DNA of 38,332 nt, from assembly GCA_018268455.1 (NCBI GenBank), contig JAFDWM010000017.1:1-38332 (forward strand), given 5' to 3'. The stretch comes from Actinomycetota bacterium (GTDB taxonomy: Bacteria > Actinomycetota > Actinomycetes > Actinomycetales > Microbacteriaceae). The translations under genes were made by a program, and so were the position numbers. Positions within the stretch are counted from its first letter, which is position 1. Every line of letters begins with the position of its first letter. This document shows, one piece after another, positions 16,298 to 24,284 of this stretch. The notes under the pieces were generated by a model. That model had not been told where the DNA came from. It saw nothing but the letters and a program-made list of their open reading frames with translations, and ran no database searches.

Positions 16298-17869
16298 ATG
16301 GGAGAGAAGACAGGAATTCACGGATGGCGCAGCTGGGCGGCGGTCGCGGGCGCCGTGAGCGGCGCAGTGTTCGTCGCCGTCGCCGAGCTCACGGCCTTCG
16401 TCGCCGCGCGCGACGCGAGCCCGCTGCTGGCTGCGGGCTCGTTCGTCATCGACATCGTGCCGCAGTGGGCCAAGGAGCTGGCGATCGAGCTCTTCGGCGC
16501 CAACGACAAGCTCTTCCTCCTGGTGACCCTCGGCATCGGAGTGCTGCTGGCCGCCGCGGCTGCGGGCCTCCTCGAGCGCCGGTACCGCTGGGCGGGCGTC
16601 GCGGTGTTCGCCGTGGCCGGCGCCGCCGGGGTGCTCGCGGCCCTGACCCGCGCGGGGGCGACGCCGCTGTCGGCGCTGCCGTCGCTGATCGGCGCGATCG
16701 CGGGCTGCGTGTTCCTCAGGATGTCGATCGCAGCGCTGCGTCGCTGGCGCGCCCGCGGCGCCTCCGAAGCTCCCGGAGACCGGGGATCCGGACCGGACCG
16801 ACGGCGCTTCCTGCTCCTGACCGCGCTGGGCGGGATCTCCGCGATCGTCGTGGGAACGGGTGCCCGCATCGGAACGATGGCGACGACCTCGGTCGCGTCC
16901 GTGCGCAAGGCGCTGCACCTCCCCGAACCGCTGACCAGGATCACGGTGCCCGCCGGCGCCGAGCTCGACATCCCCGGGCTCTCCCCGCTGTTCACCCCGA
17001 ACGCCGACTTCTACCGTGTCGACACCGCGCTGACGGTGCCGTCGCTGGCGCCCGCAGACTGGCGGCTGACCCTGGACGGCATGGTCGGGAAGCGCGTCGA
17101 GCTGAGCTTCGACGAGCTGCTGCGGATGGGGCTGCGGGAGTACGCCGTGACGCTGACCTGCGTCTCGAACCAGGTCGGCGGCGACCTCGTCGGCAACGCG
17201 CGGTGGCTGGGCGTGCCCGTGCGCGAGGTGCTCGCCCTCGCCGCGCCCGCGCAGGGCGCCGACATGGTGCTCTCCCGCAGCATCGACGGCTTCACTGCGA
17301 GCACGCCGCTCGGCTCCCTCACGGATCCGGATCTCGACGCGATCCTCGCCGTGGCGATGAACGGCGAGCCCCTGCCGCCGGAGCACGGCTTCCCGGTGCG
17401 GATGGTGGTCCCCGGCCTCTACGGATACGTCTCGGCGACGAAGTGGCTGACGCGGATGACGGTGACGACGTTCGCGAAGGACCAGGGGTACTGGACGCCC
17501 CGGGGTTACAGCGCCCGGGCGCCGATCAAGCTCTCGAGCCGCATCGACACGCCCCGCATCGACAAGGAGATCGCTCCGGGAACTGCCCGGATCGCCGGCG
17601 TGGCCTGGGCGCAGACGGTGGGCATCGAGCGGGTCGAGGTGCAGATCGACGGCGGATCCTGGCAGACCGCGACCCTGTCGGCGCCCGTCAGCGACGACAC
17701 CTGGGTGCAGTGGTTCCTGGACTGGAATGCGACGAGCGGCAGTCACACCCTCGTCGTCCGCGCGACAGATCGGCACGGCCGGATGCAGGAGCAGGCGCGC
17801 ACCCCGATCGCGCCGAACGGATCCACCGGATGGCAGTCGACCGTCGTCCGCGTCGGCTCCCCCGGCTGA
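16298..17869 (+). CDS. Membrane-anchored molybdopterin-dependent oxidoreductase (sulfite oxidase fold)
   Basis: A 523-residue protein. The N-terminal ~150 residues have about four hydrophobic segments (for example [65 protein letters not shown]). Then [20 protein letters not shown] (about 166-185) resembles a twin-arginine anchor, placing the catalytic part outside. The Mo-cofactor domain has the expected Mo-ligating Cys, C288, in [12 protein letters not shown], with [21 protein letters not shown] as the other family block, and ends with a Mo-co dimerisation (Ig-like) domain, [23 protein letters not shown]. Substrate unknown: sulfite, methionine sulfoxide or another S/N-oxide. A SigK-like promoter lies directly before the ATG. 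Confidence 0.9.
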   Translation: MGEKTGIHGWRSWAAVAGAVSGAVFVAVAELTAFVAARDASPLLAAGSFVIDIVPQWAKELAIELFGANDKLFLLVTLGIGVLLAAAAAGLLERRYRWAGVAVFAVAGAAGVLAALTRAGATPLSALPSLIGAIAGCVFLRMSIAALRRWRARGASEAPGDRGSGPDRRRFLLLTALGGISAIVVGTGARIGTMATTSVASVRKALHLPEPLTRITVPAGAELDIPGLSPLFTPNADFYRVDTALTVPSLAPADWRLTLDGMVGKRVELSFDELLRMGLREYAVTLTCVSNQVGGDLVGNARWLGVPVREVLALAAPAQGADMVLSRSIDGFTASTPLGSLTDPDLDAILAVAMNGEPLPPEHGFPVRMVVPGLYGYVSATKWLTRMTVTTFAKDQGYWTPRGYSARAPIKLSSRIDTPRIDKEIAPGTARIAGVAWAQTVGIERVEVQIDGGSWQTATLSAPVSDDTWVQWFLDWNATSGSHTLVVRATDRHGRMQEQARTPIAPNGSTGWQSTVVRVGSPG

Positions 17870-17877
17870 ACAGAGCC

Positions 17878-17895
17878 GTCGATCGCGTGATCGAC
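17878..17895. terminator. Short hairpin between molybdoenzyme gene and hspR
   Basis: GTCGATC-gcgt-GATCGAC, a 7-bp perfect stem with a 4-nt loop in the 65-nt gap between convergent genes. It is short and lacks a T tract, so termination is only a plausible role. Confidence 0.35.
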
Positions 17896-17934
17896 CGACG
17901 GGCCAGCCCGCACTGCTGCGGAGCGGATCGGCGG

Positions 17935-18417
17935 TCAGCGCGCGCTGTCGTCGGGATCCTCGGCGAACTCCTCGTCCGAGGCATCGGATCCGACCAGCCA
18001 CGGACGCCACAGCACGACCTCGGTGGAGCGGCGGATCCGGCGTCCCGATGGGACGGCCATGACGGATCCGGTGGTGCCCGCGGCGAAGACGCGCACGCCG
18101 GGCCGGTTGGCGCGCTCTTCGCGCAGTTCGTGCTCGAGCTCGCCGACGCGGCGACGCAGGGTGCGCACTTCGTCCTCGAGATCGAGCAGGCGCGCGATCG
18201 CGGGCAGGCTCATGCCCTCGCTGCTCAGCTGGGCGACCTCGCGCAGCTGCACGATGTCGCGCTGGGAGTAGCGACGGGATCCGCCGCGGGTGCGCCCCGG
18301 CACGACCAGGCCGATCCGGTCGTACTGGCGCAGGGTCTGCGGGTGCATGCCCGCGAGCTCGGCGGCGACGGCGATCGCGAAGATCGGCGTCTCGGCGCTC
18401 ATGCGCTCATCGGCCAC
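17935..18417 (-). CDS. hspR: Heat shock repressor HspR (MerR family)
   Basis: Represses the dnaK operon by binding HAIR sites, with DnaK as corepressor in well-studied actinobacteria. The 160-residue protein has the MerR winged helix: [32 protein letters not shown] followed by [35 protein letters not shown] (each spanning residues ~12-80), then a coiled coil [22 protein letters not shown]. The usual HPQTLRxYER-like sequence identifies HspR rather than other MerR proteins. It is the last gene after dnaK-grpE-dnaJ, separated from dnaJ by 105 nt carrying a 61-bp palindromic element. A HAIR operator is present before dnaK, closing the feedback loop. Confidence 0.94.
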   Translation of the reverse strand: MADERMSAETPIFAIAVAAELAGMHPQTLRQYDRIGLVVPGRTRGGSRRYSQRDIVQLREVAQLSSEGMSLPAIARLLDLEDEVRTLRRRVGELEHELREERANRPGVRVFAAGTTGSVMAVPSGRRIRRSTEVVLWRPWLVGSDASDEEFAEDPDDSAR

Positions 18418-18442
18418 AGCGCACCTCCCTGTTCACCTGTCC

Positions 18443-18503
18443 GCTCCCGTCGCGAAAACTGCCGGAATTCCACTCGGAAAGCGGCAGTTTCTGCGACGGG
18501 AGC
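18443..18503. repeat. 61-bp palindromic element, copy 3 (between dnaJ and hspR)
   Basis: Same 11-bp arms GCTCCCGTCGC / GCGACGGGAGC and the same 61-bp length as the copies at 12508 and 12582. The inner stem is different in sequence, AAACTGCC / GGCAGTTT, but again self-complementary. It lies inside the dnaK-grpE-dnaJ-hspR operon and could reduce hspR expression by forming an mRNA hairpin. Confidence 0.92.
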
Positions 18504-18522
18504 TGGATCAGGTGATCGTTCA

Positions 18523-19512
18523 TCATCCCCGGGCCTTCGCCAGCAGCTCGGCGCGCGGGTTCTCGGCGGGCTCCGCGGCGCGGAAGCGCTCGAGCGCCTC
18601 CTTCGCGGCCTCGTCCAGGTGCGACGGCACCGCCACCTGCACCTCGGCGAGCAGGTCGCCGGTGCCCTTGGACGTGGTCACCCCACGGCCCTTGACTCGC
18701 AGCACCCGGCCGGACGGCGTGCCCGGCGCGACCTTGAGCTTGACCGGATCCCCGCCCAGCGTCGGCACCTCGATGGTGGCGCCCAGCGCCGCCTCGGTGA
18801 ACGTGATCGGAACGGTGACCCGCAGGTTCAGCTCGTCGCGGGTGAAGACCGGGTGCGGCTTCACGGTGACCTGCACCACGATGTCGCCCGCCTCCCCGCC
18901 GTCCGGCGAGGGGCGGCCGCGTCCGCGCAGACGGATCTTCTGCCCGTCCTTCACGCCCGCGGGGATCTTCACCTTGAGCGGCTTGCCGTCCTCGCCCTGC
19001 AGCGTGACGGTCTCACCCTGCACGGCGGTCGCGAACGACAGCGTCGTGCGGGCCGTGACATCGGCGCCCTTGTGCGGGCCGCCGTAGCCGCGGAATCCGC
19101 CCGAGGGCTGACCGAACCGTCCGGATCCGAACGATCCGCCGCCGCCCTGGTTGAACATCGCGAAGATGTCATCGAAGTCTGCGGTCGGCTGGCCGCCGCG
19201 GCCGCGGTTGAACGCGCTGAACACGTCCTCGAAGCCGCCGTTGCCGGTGGCTCCGGACGTGAAGCGCGCGCCTCCGGCGCCCATCGCACGGATCTGGTCG
19301 TACTCGGAGCGCTGCTCGGCGTCGGAGAGCACCGAGTACGCCTCGCTGATCTCCTTGAACTTCGCCTCCGCCGCGGCATCGCCGGGGTTGGAGTCGGGGT
19401 GGTACTTGCGCGCGAGCTTGCGGTAGGTCTTCTTCAGATCCGCCTCGGAGATGTCCTTCGACACCCCGAGGGTCTTGTAGAAGTCCTTGTCGAACCAGTC
19501 CTGGCTAGCCAT
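18523..19512 (-). CDS. dnaJ: DnaJ-type co-chaperone without zinc finger
   Basis: J-domain protein stimulating DnaK ATPase and delivering clients. Of 329 residues, ~9-75 are the J domain (DFYKTLGVSKDISEADLKK, with the HPD motif in RKYHPDSNPGD), ~75-155 a Gly/Phe-rich linker (GGGGSFGSGRFGQPSGG), and ~155-310 the two beta-barrel client domains (GADVTARTTLSFATAVQGE, VKIPAGVKDGQKIRLRGRG). The CxxCxGxG zinc-finger repeats of classical DnaJ are absent, so the architecture is CbpA-like, yet it occupies the dnaJ position in the dnaK operon. It starts 12 nt after the grpE stop. Confidence 0.93.
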   Translation of the reverse strand: MASQDWFDKDFYKTLGVSKDISEADLKKTYRKLARKYHPDSNPGDAAAEAKFKEISEAYSVLSDAEQRSEYDQIRAMGAGGARFTSGATGNGGFEDVFSAFNRGRGGQPTADFDDIFAMFNQGGGGSFGSGRFGQPSGGFRGYGGPHKGADVTARTTLSFATAVQGETVTLQGEDGKPLKVKIPAGVKDGQKIRLRGRGRPSPDGGEAGDIVVQVTVKPHPVFTRDELNLRVTVPITFTEAALGATIEVPTLGGDPVKLKVAPGTPSGRVLRVKGRGVTTSKGTGDLLAEVQVAVPSHLDEAAKEALERFRAAEPAENPRAELLAKARG

Positions 19513-19524
19513 CGACCACCCCCG

Positions 19525-20145
19525 TCACTCTGCGGGGACGGCGACGACGACCTTCGCCGGGCGCAGTTCGACATCGCCCAGCCGGTAGCCCACCTCGACG
19601 ACCTCGAGGATGACGGTCTTGTCGATGCCGGGCGTCGGCTGCTGGAAGATCGCCTCGTGCTGCTGCGGGTCGAACTCCTCGCCCTTCGCGCCGTACGAGA
19701 CGACGCCCAGGCGCTCCACCACGGCGCGCACCTTCTCGGCGATCACCGCGAAGGCGGATCCCTCGGCGAGGTCACCATGCGCGGCAGCGCGGTCGAGGTC
19801 GTCGAGCACCGGGATGAGGCCCTTGACGGCCTCGCCCTTCGCCCGCTGGATCTCGATGCCGCGCTGATCCTCGGTGCGGCGGCGGTAGTTGGCGTACTCC
19901 GCCTGCAGGCGCTTGAGGTCGACGAGCAGCGTGTGCTCGGCGTCGTGCAGCGCCGCGTCCTCCACGGCGTCCTCGGCGAGTGCGTCGTCGTTCTGCGCGA
20001 TGTTGAGGATGTCGTCGACCGTCAGCTCGTCGGCGGCGGATCCGTCCGGGGCCGGATCCGGCCGGGGGTCGGACGCGTTCGCGTCCGACCCCTGACCGTC
20101 GGCCTCGTGGCCCTCTTCGGGCTCGAAGTCCTGAGGATCCGTCAT
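19525..20145 (-). CDS. grpE: Nucleotide exchange factor GrpE
   Basis: Promotes ADP release from DnaK. The 206-residue protein has an acidic disordered N-terminus (1-65), a long helix with RLQAEYANYRRRTEDQRGIEIQRAKGEA split over residues ~78-105, then LIPVLDDLDRAAAHGDL and the C-terminal beta domain GEEFDPQQHEAIFQQPTPG and GYRLGDVELRPAKVVV. The ATG overlaps the dnaK stop by one base (TAATG). Residues ~18-32 of the disordered segment are encoded by two perfect palindromes at 20050-20092. In every other respect it is a normal GrpE. Confidence 0.95.
   Translation of the reverse strand: MTDPQDFEPEEGHEADGQGSDANASDPRPDPAPDGSAADELTVDDILNIAQNDDALAEDAVEDAALHDAEHTLLVDLKRLQAEYANYRRRTEDQRGIEIQRAKGEAVKGLIPVLDDLDRAAAHGDLAEGSAFAVIAEKVRAVVERLGVVSYGAKGEEFDPQQHEAIFQQPTPGIDKTVILEVVEVGYRLGDVELRPAKVVVAVPAE
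20050..20092. repeat. Paired perfect palindromes inside grpE
   Basis: GGCCGGATCCGGCC (20050-20063) is a 14-bp perfect palindrome. Immediately next, a 13-bp stem GGGGTCGGACGCG (20065-20077) / CGCGTCCGACCCC (20080-20092) surrounds a 2-nt loop. Together they look like a terminator-grade hairpin but lie within the coding sequence for the disordered N-terminus of GrpE. Confidence 0.75.
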
Positions 20146-22007
20146 TACTTCTTCTCGTCCTCTTCGTCCACGACCTCGGCGTCGACGACGTCCTCCTCGG
20201 AGGCGCCGGCGTCACCGGCCGGAGCGCCCTCGCCCTGCGGGGCGGAGGCGGCGTCGGCCTGCGACTGCGCGTAGATCGCCTCGCCGAGCTTGGACTGCGA
20301 CTGGTTCAGCTTGTCGAACGCGGACTTCACTGCGTCCTCGTCCTCACCGGCCAGTGCGGTCTTCAGCGCCTCGACGTCGGCCTTGACCTCGGTCTTGACG
20401 TCTTCGGGGAGCTTGTCCTCGTTCTCCGAGATGAGCTTCTCGATCGAGTAGGACAGCGTCTCGGCCTGGTTGCGCACCTCGGCCGACTCGCGGCGCTTCT
20501 TGTCCTCGGCGGCGTGCTCCTCGGCCTCGCGCACCATGCGGTCGATGTCGTCCTTGCTGAGCGAGGATCCGCCGGTGATCGTCATCGACTGCTCCTTGCC
20601 CGTGCCCTTGTCCTTCGCGGACACGTGCACGATGCCGTTCGCGTCGATGTCGAAGGTGACCTCGATCTGCGGGATGCCGCGCGGGGCCGGCGCGATGCCG
20701 GTCAGCTCGAACGTGCCCAGCGGCTTGTTGTCGCGGGTGAACTCGCGCTCGCCCTGGAACACCTGGATCGCGACCGACGGCTGGTTGTCGTCGGCGGTCG
20801 TGAAGGTCTCGCTGCGCTTGGTCGGGATGGCCGTGTTGCGCTCGATGAGCTTGGTCATCATGCCGCCCTTGGTCTCGATGCCGAGGCTCAGCGGGGTGAC
20901 GTCGATGAGCAGGACGTCCTTGCGCTCGCCCTTCAGCACACCGGCCTGCAGGGCGGCGCCGACGGCGACGACCTCGTCCGGGTTGACGCCCTTGTTGGCC
21001 TCCTTGCCGGCCTCGCGCTTGACGAGCTCCGCCACGGCGGGCATGCGGGTGGATCCGCCGACGAGCACGACGTGCGCGATGTCGCCGACCTTGATGCCGG
21101 CCTCGCGGATGACGTCCTCGAACGGCTTCTTGGTGCGGTCCAGGAGGTCCTTGGTGAGGTCCTCGAACTTCGCACGGGTGATCGTCTCGCTCAGCGACAC
21201 CGGGCCGCTCTCGGTGAGCGACAGGTACGGCAGGTTGACCGAGGTCGACGTGGAGGAGCTGAGCTCCTTCTTCGCCTGCTCCGCGGCCTCCTTGAGGCGC
21301 TGCAGCGCGATCTTGTCGCCGGAGACGTCGACGCCCGTGGTCTCCTTGAACTGCTTGATCAGGTAGTCGACGAGGCGCTGGTCCCAGTCGTCACCACCGA
21401 GGCGGTTGTCACCGGCGGTGGCGCGCACCTGGATGGTGGAGAAGTCGTCGTCCTTGCCCACCTCGAGCAGGGACACGTCGAACGTGCCGCCACCGAGGTC
21501 GAAGACGAGGATGAGCTCGTCCTCCTTGCCCTTGTCGAGGCCGTAGGCGAGAGCCGCCGCGGTGGGCTCGTTGATGATGCGCAGCACGTTGAGGCCGCTG
21601 ATCTCGCCGGCTTCCTTGGTGGCCTGGCGCTCGGCGTCGTTGAAGTACGCGGGAACGGTGATGACCGCGTCGGTGACGGTGTCGCCCAGGTACGACTCGG
21701 CGTCGCGCTTGAGCTTCATGAGGATGCGCGAGGAGATCTCCTGCGGCGTCCACTTCTTGCCGTCGACGTCGAACGACCAGTCGGTGCCCATGTGGCGCTT
21801 GACCGACGCGATCGTGCGGTCGACGTTGGTGACGGCCTGGCGCTTCGCGGTCTCGCCGACGAGCACCTCGCCATCCTTGGTGAATGCGACCACCGAGGGG
21901 GTGGTGCGGAAGCCTTCGGCGTTGGCGATGACCTTGGGCTCGCCGCCCTCGAGGACGCTGACGACGGAGTTCGTCGTACCGAGGTCGATACCGACAGCAC
22001 GTGCCAT
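20145..22007 (-). CDS. dnaK: Molecular chaperone DnaK (Hsp70)
   Basis: ATP-dependent Hsp70 chaperone. At 620 residues it has the usual actinobacterial length. Seen are the nucleotide-binding motifs [51 protein letters not shown] and [12 protein letters not shown], the linker with [18 protein letters not shown], the substrate-binding beta domain and an acidic C-terminal tail [17 protein letters not shown]. It is the first gene of dnaK-grpE-dnaJ-hspR and is preceded by a strong housekeeping promoter overlapped by a HAIR site at 22083-22103. The stop codon overlaps the grpE start by one base. Confidence 0.99.
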   Translation of the reverse strand: MARAVGIDLGTTNSVVSVLEGGEPKVIANAEGFRTTPSVVAFTKDGEVLVGETAKRQAVTNVDRTIASVKRHMGTDWSFDVDGKKWTPQEISSRILMKLKRDAESYLGDTVTDAVITVPAYFNDAERQATKEAGEISGLNVLRIINEPTAAALAYGLDKGKEDELILVFDLGGGTFDVSLLEVGKDDDFSTIQVRATAGDNRLGGDDWDQRLVDYLIKQFKETTGVDVSGDKIALQRLKEAAEQAKKELSSSTSTSVNLPYLSLTESGPVSLSETITRAKFEDLTKDLLDRTKKPFEDVIREAGIKVGDIAHVVLVGGSTRMPAVAELVKREAGKEANKGVNPDEVVAVGAALQAGVLKGERKDVLLIDVTPLSLGIETKGGMMTKLIERNTAIPTKRSETFTTADDNQPSVAIQVFQGEREFTRDNKPLGTFELTGIAPAPRGIPQIEVTFDIDANGIVHVSAKDKGTGKEQSMTITGGSSLSKDDIDRMVREAEEHAAEDKKRRESAEVRNQAETLSYSIEKLISENEDKLPEDVKTEVKADVEALKTALAGEDEDAVKSAFDKLNQSQSKLGEAIYAQSQADAASAPQGEGAPAGDAGASEEDVVDAEVVDEEDEKK

Positions 22008-22082
22008 TTGTTTTCTCCTTCAGTCGGAAGTTCGTGGGAAAGTCTGCGCGATCGGGGATTCTCGGAATGCTCTCCCGACAAA

Positions 22083-22103
22083 CCTGAGTCGCGATGACTC
22101 AAG
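22083..22103 (-). promoter_or_regulatory. HAIR operator of HspR
   Basis: Minus strand CTTGAGT-N7-ACTCAGG matches the consensus CTTGAGT-N7-ACTCAAG in 13 of 14 arm positions. It begins at the -10 hexamer and covers the expected transcription start of dnaK, so HspR binding would block initiation. The hspR gene lies at the end of the same operon. Confidence 0.92.
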
Positions 22104-22130
22104 GATACGACTGGAACCAGAGGATGTCAA
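22102..22130 (-). promoter_or_regulatory. dnaK operon promoter
   Basis: Minus strand TTGACA (22130-22125), 17-nt spacer, TATCCT (22107-22102): a perfect -35 and a good -10 with ideal spacing. The -35 is one arm of a second dyad, TGTCAA-N7-TTGACA (22125-22143), whose role is unknown. Confidence 0.88.
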
Positions 22131-22265
22131 AACAAAGTTGACATGGCCCCGCTCAAGTTTACGATCCGGACGGCGAAACACCGCCAGACCCGGAATCCCG
22201 CGGATTCCCACCGCCGCGCCGGAGGCGGACAGGACTCCCCATCGACGCCGCACTCAGCAGATCCC

Positions 22266-22278
22266 TAAGATCGGCGAC
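22266..22278 (+). promoter_or_regulatory. Leaderless promoter of the lipoprotein gene at 22279
   Basis: TAAGAT (22266-22271) followed by 7 nt and the ATG at 22279. A poor -35 (TCGACG, 22242-22247) stands 18 nt upstream. No SD is present. Confidence 0.5.
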
Positions 22279-22950
22279 ATGACCATTGCTTCCCGCGCCA
22301 CCACCCGTGCGCTCCGGCTCGGCGCAGTCGCCCTGCTCCTCGCCGCCGCGCTGCCGCTGAGCGCGTGCGGGTTCCCGTTCACGCCGTACGCCGGCGGCGC
22401 GACCAACCTCGATCCCACCGTCGCGCCGGAGCCGACCGACAGCACGACCGACGACCCGTCGAGTGCCGGCGGCACCCTGTACTTCGACCAGCCCTCCTTG
22501 CCGGCGGGGGCGCACCCGGAGTGGACGGACGGGCTCATCGGCGATGCGCGCTGGGCGGTCGCCAAGCCCGACGACGGCAATGGCCGCTGGTCGTACGCGA
22601 CCGTTGACGGCCTGTGCACGGTGGAGTTCTGGCAGGGCTCCTCCTCGTCGACGGGCGCGAAGGACGACCGCGACGCGAGCGACCTGATGCTCGCAGCCCT
22701 CACCCAGGCCACGATCGCCGACGTGACCGCCGCGGCATCCGACCTGACGCTCAAGAACGCGACCTCCGGCGGCTACGACATCGACTCGCGGGCCGTGCAG
22801 GGCAACAACGACGAGGCCACCTGGGTGATCCAGGCCCGCGTGTTCGAACCGGCCGGCGCCGGGCTCTACTTCATCCTCGACTGCACCGACGGCAGTGCGG
22901 CCACCGTCGCCGACGAGATCGTGGAGAAGGATCCGATCCTCATCCGCTGA
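22279..22950 (+). CDS. Hypothetical secreted lipoprotein
   Basis: A 223-residue protein of unrecognised family. Residues 1-29 are a signal peptide (MTIASRATTRALRLGAVALL then LAAALPLSAC) with lipobox LSAC and lipidated C30. A Thr/Asp/Pro linker spans ~45-65, followed by a single globular domain with two Cys (TVDGLCTVEFWQG and FILDCTDGS) that could form a disulphide. The ATG at 22279 is chosen because a -10 lies 7 nt upstream and a proper signal peptide results; the frame is open further upstream, where it runs antisense to dnaK. It ends 30 nt before a bidirectional terminator. Confidence 0.85.
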   Translation: MTIASRATTRALRLGAVALLLAAALPLSACGFPFTPYAGGATNLDPTVAPEPTDSTTDDPSSAGGTLYFDQPSLPAGAHPEWTDGLIGDARWAVAKPDDGNGRWSYATVDGLCTVEFWQGSSSSTGAKDDRDASDLMLAALTQATIADVTAAASDLTLKNATSGGYDIDSRAVQGNNDEATWVIQARVFEPAGAGLYFILDCTDGSAATVADEIVEKDPILIR

Positions 22951-22979
22951 GCATCCGGGGCACCCGCGCAGAGACGACG

Positions 22980-23016
22980 ACGGGGTCGGATCCGCATCGC
23001 GCGGATCCGACCCCGT
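22980..23016. terminator. Bidirectional terminator hairpin
   Basis: A 16-bp perfect stem, ACGGGGTCGGATCCGC (22980-22995) / GCGGATCCGACCCCGT (23001-23016), with loop ATCGC. It lies between the convergent lipoprotein gene (ends 22950) and the DUF3817 gene (ends 23029). Confidence 0.88.
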
Positions 23017-23028
23017 GGTCTGTTCGGC

Positions 23029-23490
23029 TCACTTGCCGCCGGGAGGGCCGATCAGCAGCAGCACGGCGAAGATCGCGATCACGGCGACGAGGATGAGCAG
23101 CGCGAGCACCCACGGGCGGTGCAGGAACCAGCGCATCGTGCGGTCGTACCAGGTCGCGTCACGCGGGTCGTCGGTCTGCTCCAGCCGCCACTCGCCGGCG
23201 AGGCGTCCGGTGCGGTGCAGCCAGATCTCCGCGGGGATCGTCGCGTAGGGCACGATCGCGCTCGCGATCGCGAGGACCGCGACGCCGACGCCCCAGCGCT
23301 GGTGGAACGCGAGCAGCACCGCGGTCGCACCGTAGGAGAGGAACACGAAGCCGTGGATGGATCCGGCGACCGTGACGAGCAGCGGCGGCAGGCCGGTCGC
23401 ACGACCGATGAGGGCGCCGATCAGCAGCGTCCAGGTGATGGCCTCGGCGATCGCGAGCACGCGGAAAAGGCGGGCGGGAGTGGTGAACAC
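23029..23490 (-). CDS. DUF3817 domain membrane protein
   Basis: A 153-residue integral membrane protein with the DUF3817 pattern: FRVLAIAEAITWTLLIGALI (helix 1), a short loop, SIHGFVFLSYGATAVLLAF (helix 2), VGVAVLAIASAIVPYATIPAE (helix 3), a polar stretch, and an extra C-terminal helix PWVLALLILVAVIAIFAVLLLIG. Function is unknown. The start is a GTG at 23490 with GAGGAGAG as SD. A -10 candidate TAAGCT (minus, 23521-23516) gives a short leader. No operon partner. Confidence 0.85.
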   Translation of the reverse strand: MFTTPARLFRVLAIAEAITWTLLIGALIGRATGLPPLLVTVAGSIHGFVFLSYGATAVLLAFHQRWGVGVAVLAIASAIVPYATIPAEIWLHRTGRLAGEWRLEQTDDPRDATWYDRTMRWFLHRPWVLALLILVAVIAIFAVLLLIGPPGGK

Positions 23491-23590
23491 GTCTCTCCTC
23501 GGGTCAGGTCCCTCCAGCTTAGGAAATCCTCATCGGGCGCCGCCGCCGCTGGCCTCCACCTTTCGGACGGTTTCGGCTCGCCGGACCAGG

Positions 23591-23623
23591 TAAAATATCC
23601 CCGCGCGGTACCCTGACCGCGCG
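23591..23623 (+). promoter_or_regulatory. -10 element and leader hairpin before the membrane protein at 23651
   Basis: TAAAAT (23591-23596) in an AT-rich patch is a good -10. Directly after it an 8-bp perfect stem, CGCGCGGT (23602-23609) / ACCGCGCG (23616-23623), surrounds a 6-nt loop, so the transcript would start at or within this dyad. It may be an operator or a 5' stabilising hairpin. Confidence 0.45.
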
Positions 23624-23650
23624 TCTTCCTGGGGAGAGCGGTGGCTGGGG

Positions 23651-24211
23651 ATGCTCGTGTTGGGCGAGCGCAGGCGACGTGCGCGTCGTGTGCGGGCGAT
23701 CGGCTATGCGCTGATCATGCTCGGCTGGTGGGCGTCCCTGTACGTCGGCTATTCCGGTTCGATGGATCCGCAGCTGCGCGGCTTTCTGCTGTTCCTGCAT
23801 CTGGCGTCGCTGACGGTCGGGCTCGGCGCGGCGGTCGCGGTGGAGTACTCCGGTGCACTGTGGGCCATCGGACGCGGCACGCTGTCGTCACTGCTGCAGA
23901 CCGAGGAGCGCCTCGCGGTGCCGGCATGGGTCGGCTATGCGGCACTGCTCGTGACCGGAGCGATGTTGTCGCCGGATCCGCGGAGCCCCGCGACGGCACT
24001 CAAGCTCGCCGCGGTGCTGGTGGTCGGGCTCAACGCGATCGCCGTGCAGCGGCTCACGACCGAGCTCAGCCGCCTGCCCGAGGACCTCTCCTTCGCCCGC
24101 GCGCCCTGGCGCGTGCGCGTGTGGTCGCTGGGCAGCGGGATCCTCTCGCAGCTCGCCTGGTGGACCGCCGCCCTGGTCGGCGCCCTGAACACCGCGGGCC
24201 GCGGAACGTGA
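23651..24211 (+). CDS. Hypothetical multi-pass membrane protein
   Basis: A 186-residue protein I cannot assign to a named family. After a basic N-terminus (MLVLGERRRRARRVRA) there are about four or five hydrophobic helices: IGYALIMLGWWASLYVGYSG, FLLFLHLASLTVGLGAAVAVEYSGALWA (with His), VGYAALLVTGAMLS, LKLAAVLVVGLNAIAVQRL and a C-terminal helix near SQLAWWTAALVGAL. The arrangement, with a helix containing FLHLASL, recalls small DUF2214/DUF4149-like membrane proteins, but this is a guess. The start at 23651 has GGGG upstream; a GTG at 23641 is in another frame. The VWA gene follows 73 nt downstream. Confidence 0.75.
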   Translation: MLVLGERRRRARRVRAIGYALIMLGWWASLYVGYSGSMDPQLRGFLLFLHLASLTVGLGAAVAVEYSGALWAIGRGTLSSLLQTEERLAVPAWVGYAALLVTGAMLSPDPRSPATALKLAAVLVVGLNAIAVQRLTTELSRLPEDLSFARAPWRVRVWSLGSGILSQLAWWTAALVGALNTAGRGT

Positions 24212-24284
24212 GCACGCACACCCCGATGACGATGACGACCGATCCGCAGCGCGGCGGATCCGACCCCGCCCCCTGGAGACGACG

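Noticed and set aside
16180-20274. A 1364-codon open frame on the plus strand, and similar very long open frames at 264-1811, 10530-13265 and 5580-7733
   Set aside because: They lie opposite or out of frame with well-supported genes (dnaK operon, molybdoenzyme, aceE, glycosyltransferases, coaBC). Their translations are His/Arg/Asp/Gly-rich without domain motifs, as expected for shadow frames in GC3-rich DNA.
22137-22160. A second HAIR site around the ACTTGAG-like sequence upstream of the dnaK promoter
   Set aside because: The second half is not complementary to the ACTCAAG consensus; only the site at 22083-22103 is convincing.
22138-22166. Plus-strand promoter using TTGACA at 22138
   Set aside because: No acceptable -10 at 16-19 nt downstream; the lipoprotein gene has its own -10 at 22266.
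24241-24260. Hairpin GATCCGC-N6-GCGGATC as terminator between the membrane protein and VWA genes
   Set aside because: Only 7 bp, no T tract, and the genes are codirectional 73 nt apart; it may simply reflect the high density of GGATCC words.
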